From DATCDR01 sp036510575 (GTDB lineage: Bacteria; Actinomycetota; Acidimicrobiia; Acidimicrobiales; Bog-793): a stretch of 43,149 bases of DNA. Made by a program: the position numbers and the translations under genes. Where the stretch lies: positions 1 through 43,149 of the forward strand of contig DATCDR010000186.1 in NCBI GenBank assembly GCA_036510575.1. The letters run 5' to 3'. Of the stretch, positions 37,723-43,149 are shown piece by piece. The first letter of the stretch is position 1. Each line of letters begins with the position of its first letter. Below the pieces are notes generated by a model, which saw only the letters and a program-made list of their open reading frames with translations, had not been told where the DNA came from and made no database searches.

Positions 37723-39080
37723 TAGCGGTCGACCTCCCCGAGAACCGGGTCGACCGACGACAAGATTGCGACTGCGTCAGCAAGGAGGCCGCCACGAAGT
37801 AGCGCCGGGACACTCTGCAGGTTCACAAAGCTTGGAGCCCGGACATGGAGCCGGTAGGGCTTGTTGGAGCCGTCAGAAACGAGGTAGCAGCCGAGCTCGC
37901 CTCGTGGCGACTCGACGGCGACATAGACCTCACCCTCGGGCGGCTCGATACCGCGGGTGAAGAGCTTGAAGTGGTGGATAAGTGCCTCCATGGACTCATC
38001 AATTCGGGCCCTGGGCGGTGGCGTGACCTTGGCGTCTTGGACTCGGTAGTCGCCAGTAGGCATGCGCTCGACGACCTGCCGGACGATTCGAATCGACTCC
38101 CGGATCTCGTTCAGGCGCACGGCGTACCGGTCGAAGGTGTCACCGATCGTGCCGACGATGACGTCGAAGTCAACCTTGTCGTAGTCGAGGTACGGCATGG
38201 ACTTGCGAAGGTCCCACGGAACGCCCGAGGCGCGAAGGATCGGACCGGTGGCTGACATCGCCAGCGCGAGCTCAGGAGAGATGATGCCAACTCCCTCGGT
38301 CCGTTCGCGAAAGATCGGCTGACCGGTGAGGAGCTGGTCGTAGTCCTCGACGCGCGCTTCGACGGTGTCGACGATCGCCATGACGTCGTCTTCCCATCCG
38401 TCAGGCAGGTCAGCTGCGACGCCACCTGGACGGATGTAGTTGTGGTTCATCCGCACGCCAGTGGTCTTTTCGAAGAACGACAGCAGCATGTCGCGCTCTC
38501 GAAAGCCAAAGATCATCATCGTCGTCGAGGCAAGGTCCATGCCATTCGTCGCGGCCCAGGTGACATGGCTGTTGATCCGGCCGAGTTCAGCCATGAGCAT
38601 CCGGATCCAGGTGGCGCGCGGTGGCATCGCGACCTCGAGCAGCGCCTCGACCGCGAGTGAGAAGCAGAGTTCGTTCGCGAGCGGCGAGAGGTAGTCCATC
38701 CGGGTGACGTTGGTCGCGCCCTGGATGTAGGTGAGCTCTTCGGCCGTCTTTTCCATGCCGGTGTGCAGGTAGCCGATGATCGGCTTTGACCGCAGCACCG
38801 TCTCGCCTTCGAGCTCAAGCATCATCCGCAGCACGCCGTGCGTCGAAGGGTGCTGCGGGCCGAGGTTGATGATCATCGTCTCGCCGTCGCCGAAACTCGA
38901 GTCCGCGAGATTCGGGTCAGTGGTCGCGTCCTCGGGAAGGCGAAGGACACCTCCCTGTTCGATCAGGACCTGCATCGGGTCCGTGAGTGCCGTCGGCGCG
39001 AACTCCGCCGCAGGATCAGCCGCGCGATCTTGATCAGCTACTTCATCGCTTCCTTCGGTGACCACGGTGTCGTTGGTCAT
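37722..39080 (-). CDS. nuoD: NADH-quinone oxidoreductase subunit D
   Basis: 49-kDa-type subunit, related to hydrogenase large subunits, which lines the quinone pocket. From the ATG at 39080 (overlapping the nuoC TGA by four bases) the product has 452 residues. The first 65 residues are a variable acidic extension. The core has GPQHPSTHG (74-82, quinone-site His), YLHTGMEK and a C-terminus with the conserved LHVRAPSFVNLQSVP and EVDR end. The hydrogenase metal-ligand cysteines are absent, as expected. Confidence 0.97.
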   Translation of the reverse strand: MTNDTVVTEGSDEVADQDRAADPAAEFAPTALTDPMQVLIEQGGVLRLPEDATTDPNLADSSFGDGETMIINLGPQHPSTHGVLRMMLELEGETVLRSKPIIGYLHTGMEKTAEELTYIQGATNVTRMDYLSPLANELCFSLAVEALLEVAMPPRATWIRMLMAELGRINSHVTWAATNGMDLASTTMMIFGFRERDMLLSFFEKTTGVRMNHNYIRPGGVAADLPDGWEDDVMAIVDTVEARVEDYDQLLTGQPIFRERTEGVGIISPELALAMSATGPILRASGVPWDLRKSMPYLDYDKVDFDVIVGTIGDTFDRYAVRLNEIRESIRIVRQVVERMPTGDYRVQDAKVTPPPRARIDESMEALIHHFKLFTRGIEPPEGEVYVAVESPRGELGCYLVSDGSNKPYRLHVRAPSFVNLQSVPALLRGGLLADAVAILSSVDPVLGEVDR

Positions 39081-39616
39081 CGTGGGCCGGGGGCGTCTTT
39101 GAACTGAACCGGGACGCGCCCGACGCCGAAGTCCTTGCGCAGCGGGTGACCTTCCCAGTCGGGCGGCATCAGGATCCGGGTCATGTCTGGGTGGTCGCTG
39201 AAGACGACGCCGAAGAGGTCGTAGACCTCGCGCTCCATGTTCTCGGTCCCCGGGTAGACGAAGAAAAGGGTCGGGCACAACGGATCCGACTCGGGAATCT
39301 GCACGCGGATCCGGATCCGGCGCCGGTGCTCAAGGCTCAAAAGGTTGACGACGATCTCAAAGCGCTCGGCGGCGACACCCTCTGGCAGCGTCCGAGTGTC
39401 TTGGGCGCTCAGGTAGTCAGTTGCGCAGAGGTCGCTGCAGGTCACAAAGCCGGCGTTTCGAAGCGCGGTAGCAACTTCGACGATCTGGTCGCGATGCGGG
39501 TGGAGCACCTCTTGACCCCTCGAAAAAGAGACTGGGACACCCGACAGCGCCGGGACGCGCGAGGCAAAGGAGTCGGGCGCTGCTTCGACGGCAACGCTCG
39601 AGGTCTCGTCAGACAT
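39077..39616 (-). CDS. nuoC: NADH-quinone oxidoreductase subunit C
   Basis: 30-kDa-type peripheral subunit of complex I. The 179-residue product starts at the ATG sharing a base with the nuoB TGA (TGATG). It contains the family signature EREVYDLFGVVFSDHPDMTRILMPPDWEGHPLRKDF. It is separate from NuoD, unlike the fused NuoCD of E. coli. The N-terminal 20 residues are variable. A longer in-frame reading lies inside nuoB. Confidence 0.96.
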   Translation of the reverse strand: MSDETSSVAVEAAPDSFASRVPALSGVPVSFSRGQEVLHPHRDQIVEVATALRNAGFVTCSDLCATDYLSAQDTRTLPEGVAAERFEIVVNLLSLEHRRRIRIRVQIPESDPLCPTLFFVYPGTENMEREVYDLFGVVFSDHPDMTRILMPPDWEGHPLRKDFGVGRVPVQFKDAPGPR

Positions 39617-40221
39617 CAACGAGGGGTACCGATGCGAACCGGAGTCGCTAGCGGCTGCGTCCACCCGGGGGTCTCTGCTGCCATGTCCACTCCGGCACCA
39701 CCGCCCCGCTCCTCGCGGCGCCGCATGATCTCGCCGGTTCGAACCTTCTCATGAAGGGTGAGGATCGAGTGGATGAGGGTCTGCGGGCTCGGCGGGCAGC
39801 CGGGTGCGTACACGTCGACGGGCACGATCTCGTCGACCCCTTGAACGATCGCGTAGTTGTTGAACATTCCGCCGGTCGAGGCGCAGACGCCCATCGAGAG
39901 CACCCACTTCGGCTCGACCATCTGGTCGTAGACCTGGCGGAGCACCGGGGCCATCTTCTGGGAGACGCGCCCAGCAACGATCATCAGATCGGCCTGCCTG
40001 GGCGAAGGTCGAAACACCTCCATGCCAAAGCGTGCCAGGTCATAGTCGGCCGCACCGGCTGCCATCATCTCGATCGCGCAGCATGCCAGGCCGAAGGTCG
40101 CAGGCCACATGCTGTTCTTCCGGCTCCATCGAACGAAGTCCTCGAGCTTGCCCGTCAAGAAGTTGTGGTTCAAGGACTCGAGCCCTTGCCACTTCTCCAA
40201 CTGGTCCGCGAGTGGGCTCAT
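39616..40221 (-). CDS. nuoB: NADH-quinone oxidoreductase subunit B
   Basis: Carries the terminal cluster N2, which reduces quinone. The 201-residue product has the four N2 ligands: consecutive Cys47 and Cys48 (GLACCAIEMM), Cys113 (MGVCASTGGMFNNY) and Cys142 (YAPGCPPSP). The C-terminal 35 residues are a polar extension past the conserved fold. The ATG start is three bases past the nuoA stop. Confidence 0.98.
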   Translation of the reverse strand: MSPLADQLEKWQGLESLNHNFLTGKLEDFVRWSRKNSMWPATFGLACCAIEMMAAGAADYDLARFGMEVFRPSPRQADLMIVAGRVSQKMAPVLRQVYDQMVEPKWVLSMGVCASTGGMFNNYAIVQGVDEIVPVDVYAPGCPPSPQTLIHSILTLHEKVRTGEIMRRREERGGGAGVDMAAETPGWTQPLATPVRIGTPR

Positions 40222-40224
40222 CGA

Positions 40225-40692
40225 CTACGCCGCCTGGTCGGTCGAAGAACCGACCCGCCGAATGGTCGAGGAACTCGTGCGATCGCTAGCTGGCCGCACT
40301 CGCTTGATCGGGCCCCAGTCGAGCGCCCCGTTGGCGACGAGGTAGATGAACGAGATGAACACAGCGGCTACAAAGACGATGATCTCGATGAGGCCGAACC
40401 TGCCGAGCTGGTTGTAAACCACGGCGAAGGGGAACAAGAAGATGATCTCGATGTCAAAGATCACGAAAATCATCGCAACCAGGTAGAAGCGGACCGGGAA
40501 GCGCTCAGGCGGCCCGTAGGTCGGAACGATGCCGCACTCGTACGGCATCTCCTTCGCGTCCGTTGGGCGTTGCGGCGCGAGAACTTTTGACATCAATAGG
40601 TTGACGGCCGCGAACCCAGCCCCGAGGACGGACAAGATGAGTATCGGCAGGTAACTGTCAAGGCTTCCCATAGCGTTGTTTTGTTTTACCAC
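40225..40692 (-). CDS. nuoA: NADH-quinone oxidoreductase subunit A
   Basis: Three-helix membrane subunit next to the quinone chamber of complex I. The product has 155 residues from the GTG at 40692, which has GGAG 9 bases upstream. The ATG at 40671 (148 residues, MGSLDSYLPILILS) looks more like family N-termini but has no ribosome-binding site, so the start is uncertain. Conserved parts are YECG, FPVRFYLVAMIFVIFDIEIIFLFPFAVVY (acidic membrane residues) and GALDWG. A Ser/Arg-rich tail follows. First gene of the nuo operon and divergent from the reductase gene. Confidence 0.95.
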   Translation of the reverse strand: MVKQNNAMGSLDSYLPILILSVLGAGFAAVNLLMSKVLAPQRPTDAKEMPYECGIVPTYGPPERFPVRFYLVAMIFVIFDIEIIFLFPFAVVYNQLGRFGLIEIIVFVAAVFISFIYLVANGALDWGPIKRVRPASDRTSSSTIRRVGSSTDQAA

Positions 40693-40789
40693 CTGCGCGC
40701 GCTCCGGTCACATTTGGGTATCGGATTTCTGCTCAACGGCGCGAGGGGCACAAAGACGCGTTCGGCCAGAACAGCGGCGTGACGGCCGA

Positions 40790-40795
40790 TACAGT
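40790..40795 (+). promoter_or_regulatory. Candidate leaderless -10 box of the reductase gene
   Basis: TACAGT (TANNNT pattern) ends 6 bases before the GTG at 40802. No ribosome-binding site precedes that codon. No clear -35 box is visible in the 109-base divergent gap with nuoA, and I could not assign the nuoA promoter on the other strand. Confidence 0.45.
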
Positions 40796-40801
40796 CTTGC
40801 T

Positions 40802-42142
40802 GTGTTCGACTCGACAGACTCGGCTGTGACTCGCCCGCCGCTTCCGGCGGAGTACGACTGCGACGTCCTCATCGTCGGGGGAGGCCCGTCGGGCGCGGCG
40901 GCCGCCTACTGGCTCGCACAAAGCGGCGCGGACGTGCTCGTCGTCGAACGAAAGCATTTCCCGCGCGACAAGACCTGCGGCGACGGCCTCACGCCTAGAT
41001 CAGTTCGCCAGCTCTACGAAATGGGTCTTCGCGACCAGCTCTCGAAGAGCCACCGCTACAGCGGCCTCCGAGCGAAGGCTTTCGGCAAGGAGCTGGTCCT
41101 CCCCTGGCCCGACCACCCGGACTATCCCGACCATGGCTTTGTCGTGACTCGCTCAGAGCTCGACGATTTGGTCACCAGCAACTCCGAGAAGGCCGGCGCG
41201 GCAGTGTGGCAAGGAGCAGAAGCGATCGCGCCACTGGGGCCAGACGCTTCGAACGGCGGGCCCGCACTCGGAGCGACGATCACCGACAAAGACCACGGCA
41301 CCAGCTCGAGCGTCAGAGCGAAGTACGTGGTAATCGCTGATGGAGCCAACTCCCGTCTCGGTCGGGCACTCGGCGTCACGCGGGACCGATCCATCCCGCA
41401 AGGCGTCGCGCTGCGCGGGTACTTCACCTCGCCGCGCCACGACGAACCGTTCATCGAGTCCCACCTCGACATACGCGACAAGGAGAACAACGTCGTCCCC
41501 GGGTACGGCTGGATCTTCCCGATAGGCGACGGCAGGGTCAACGTCGGCATCGGCGTGTTGGCCGCCGCGGAGCGTCTGAAGGAGATCAACACCACGACGC
41601 TGATGGATGACTTCGTCGACTACGCGCCCGCATCGTGGTGCATCTCACCAGAGACCGCGTGCGGTCCACCCACTGGCGGCCGCCTTCCCATGGGACTCTC
41701 CGTTGGACCCCGCGTGGGCCCGGACTACGTGATCGTCGGCGACGCGGGCGGCTCGATCAATCCCTTCAACGGCGAGGGCATCGCCTACGGCTACGAAACG
41801 GGCCGCATGGCCGCCACCTACGTCGGCCAGGCGCTGAGCGCAAACGACCCGCGGATCCTTCGCGCTTACGAGACCGAGCTGCAAGAGACCTACGGCCTCT
41901 ACTACCGGGTCGCCTCGTCGTTCATGAAGCTGATGGGAAAGCCGGACGTTCTCCACGCGCTCGTCGGCACCGGGATGTACTCCAAGTCACTCATGGAGTG
42001 GATCCTTCGAATCATGTCGAACATGCTCCGTCCAGACGAGCGGGGTCCTGCAGAGCTCGCCTACAAAGCGATAACCGCGCTCGCGCTTCGACGCTCCGGT
42101 GATCGTTTTGCCGAGGGGTTTGGCCTAGCCCCCAGCGACTGA
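40802..42142 (+). CDS. Geranylgeranyl reductase family FAD-dependent oxidoreductase (MenJ-like)
   Basis: Flavoprotein that hydrogenates isoprenoid double bonds. In mycobacteria the relative MenJ saturates one unit of the menaquinone tail; other members act on archaeal lipids or chlorophyll side chains. The 446-residue product has the N-terminal Rossmann motif VLIVGGGPSG (glycines at 26-31), the family motif DKTCGDGLTPRSV (Cys59) and the second FAD motif VIVGDAGGSINPFNGEGIAYGYETGRMAA. The GTG at 40802 is chosen because longer readings run into the nuoA start region and because a -10 box sits 6 bases ahead. Its position next to nuoA suggests a menaquinone substrate. Its 3' end overlaps the convergent gene by 18 bases. 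Confidence 0.88.
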   Translation: MFDSTDSAVTRPPLPAEYDCDVLIVGGGPSGAAAAYWLAQSGADVLVVERKHFPRDKTCGDGLTPRSVRQLYEMGLRDQLSKSHRYSGLRAKAFGKELVLPWPDHPDYPDHGFVVTRSELDDLVTSNSEKAGAAVWQGAEAIAPLGPDASNGGPALGATITDKDHGTSSSVRAKYVVIADGANSRLGRALGVTRDRSIPQGVALRGYFTSPRHDEPFIESHLDIRDKENNVVPGYGWIFPIGDGRVNVGIGVLAAAERLKEINTTTLMDDFVDYAPASWCISPETACGPPTGGRLPMGLSVGPRVGPDYVIVGDAGGSINPFNGEGIAYGYETGRMAATYVGQALSANDPRILRAYETELQETYGLYYRVASSFMKLMGKPDVLHALVGTGMYSKSLMEWILRIMSNMLRPDERGPAELAYKAITALALRRSGDRFAEGFGLAPSD

Positions 42143-43149
42143 GAAGCGCACGATCCCCGTGACCGCCTTCGCTATGCAGGTCTCGGACGGCTCGTGAACT
42201 TTCTTGCCTTTGACTACGACCAGCTTCTGCGTCGCCTTACACGTAACTAGTTCCACCTCGCCCTGGCGTCCAATCTTCCCGGCGGCACCCGTTGCGCCAG
42301 TTAGGCCCGTTGTTCCAATCGGTCCCGAGGGTCCAACTGGACCGGTTGTCCCGGTCGGTCCCGTCGCTCCAGTGAGCCCAGTTGCTCCAGTCGGCCCAGT
42401 TGCTCCAGTCGGCCCAACCGCTCCGGTGGCGCCGTTGGCGCCGGTCGCACCAGTGGGACCAGCGGCCGGTGCGATAACTGGTACTCCGGGACTCGTAGAC
42501 GCGACCGTCGTCCCGACGAGCGGATACATCACCGATACCGTGCAGCTGAGGACCCCTCCAGCTTGTCCGGAGGATGGGGTGTACGTCTCACTCGTGGCGC
42601 CCGAGAGCGTCGTTCCATTGAGCTTCCAGGCAAAAGTCGGATTGACGGGCTGTTGGCCCGACCAGTCTTGCCAGCGATCGCCGAGGCAAGCCTGTTCAGT
42701 TCCTGTCTCGCCGGAGCCGGAAGCGAACGGCGCTTCGATTGAGGCAACCGGCGCGTTGTCGCTAACCGCCTCAATTTGATGAACGCCATCGGTGACCCAG
42801 ATCCGGCCGTCCGAGCCAACTGCAACGCCAGTCGGGGTTCCCGAGCCGCCGAACACCGGATAGGAGGGAATTCCTGCGGCAGCTACCGCGGGATCGAGCC
42901 TGCCAACGCTGCTTACCGCTCGCTCTGCGTACCATAAATCACCATCCGGACCGGCTGCGATCGCTTCCGGCTCAGAACCCGACAGCCCAATCCCATACTC
43001 GGTAATGATGCCGAACGGCGTGATCATCCCGATGGCGTCGCCCGCGAATTCTGTGAACCATACGTTTCCGTCGGGCCCTGCCGTAATTCCGAACGGCTCC
43101 GACCCTGACGTGAGCCCCGAGGTGAACTCATGCACGAGCACCCCGCTCG
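42125..43149 (-). CDS. Vgb/NHL-repeat protein with collagen-like region (5' end outside the window)
   Basis: Partial gene; the frame is still open at the window edge. The visible 341 codons start inside a beta-propeller of virginiamycin-B-lyase type. Three blades show the repeated FGITAGPDGNVWFTEF pattern (also AIAAGPDGDLWYAER and GVAVGSDGRIWVTDG). An Ig-like segment (TFAWKLNGTTLSGATSETYTPS through LSCTVSVMYPL) follows. Then come 22 uninterrupted Gly-X-Y triplets, mostly GPT/GAT, and a short end domain with two cysteines and a basic VVVKGKKVHE stretch. True Vgb lyase activity is not implied. Such proteins are normally exported and surface-exposed; a signal peptide would lie outside the window. 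Numbered from the GTG at 43141, the triplets are residues 228-293. Confidence 0.8.
   Translation of the reverse strand, partial: SGVLVHEFTSGLTSGSEPFGITAGPDGNVWFTEFAGDAIGMITPFGIITEYGIGLSGSEPEAIAAGPDGDLWYAERAVSSVGRLDPAVAAAGIPSYPVFGGSGTPTGVAVGSDGRIWVTDGVHQIEAVSDNAPVASIEAPFASGSGETGTEQACLGDRWQDWSGQQPVNPTFAWKLNGTTLSGATSETYTPSSGQAGGVLSCTVSVMYPLVGTTVASTSPGVPVIAPAAGPTGATGANGATGAVGPTGATGPTGATGLTGATGPTGTTGPVGPSGPIGTTGLTGATGAAGKIGRQGEVELVTCKATQKLVVVKGKKVHEPSETCIAKAVTGIVRFSVAGG
42263..42460 (-). repeat. Collagen-like Gly-X-Y coding region
   Basis: Twenty-two consecutive Gly-X-Y codon triplets rich in GAT, GPT and GLT. Within them an exact 18-base unit (GTTGCTCCAGTCGGCCCA on the plus strand) is duplicated in tandem at 42381-42398 and 42399-42416, pointing to recent slippage. 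Confidence 0.9.

Noticed and set aside
42263..42460. Non-coding minisatellite
   Set aside because: The repeat keeps perfect Gly-X-Y phase for 22 triplets inside a longer open frame, so it is coding.

Overview
The window reads as the chromosome of a GC-rich actinobacterium (Actinomycetota). The basis is GTG/TTG start codons throughout, four tRNAs without an encoded CCA, apparently leaderless genes with a TANNNT -10 box 6-7 nt before the start codon, an MptB-type polyprenol-phosphomannose-dependent mannosyltransferase, and a FAD-dependent isoprenoid reductase beside a full 14-subunit complex I. An Acidimicrobiia-like lineage is a guess. No recombination genes, insertion sequences, CRISPR arrays or phage genes were seen. 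No stretch longer than 300 bases lacks a gene.

Layout, mostly on the minus strand. (1) 23-4726: the str operon rpsL-rpsG-fusA-tuf running into rpsJ, the first S10-operon gene, with a good promoter upstream of rpsL. (2) 4972-9270: an accessory island between rpoC and rpsL. It holds a TfdA-like 2-oxoglutarate/Fe(II) dioxygenase, a 70-residue acidic protein carrying the motif RGDNPGVGGLP twice, and an NMT1/SsuA-type ABC importer. A perfect 15-bp-stem terminator behind rpoC separates it from the RNA polymerase genes. (3) 9376-21830: tRNA-Thr, tRNA-Met, rpmG, tRNA-Trp, secE, nusG, rplK, rplA, rplJ, rplL, rpoB, rpoC, the classic translation/transcription block. RplJ carries a 130-residue acidic Ala/Glu/Pro tail. 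Leader or attenuator hairpins precede rplJ and rpoB. (4) 21908-25138: a GNAT acetyltransferase, a possible gene remnant, the MptB-like mannosyltransferase, tRNA-Tyr and a YajQ-family protein. A perfect 16-bp inverted repeat lies between tRNA-Tyr and mptB. (5) 25188-40692: the complete nuoA-nuoN operon, almost every junction overlapping or within a few bases. (6) 40802-43149: a geranylgeranyl-reductase/MenJ-like flavoprotein divergent from nuoA, overlapping tail-to-tail with a partial gene for a secreted-looking Vgb-repeat plus collagen-like protein.

Together, regions 1 and 3 supply ribosome, elongation factors, polymerase and the NusG/SecE pair. Region 5 encodes proton-pumping NADH:menaquinone oxidoreductase, and the adjacent flavoprotein may saturate its quinone. 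The part that standard knowledge explains least is the island between rpoC and rpsL, especially the repeat-bearing small protein. All six differences between its two 33-base repeats are synonymous third-position changes.
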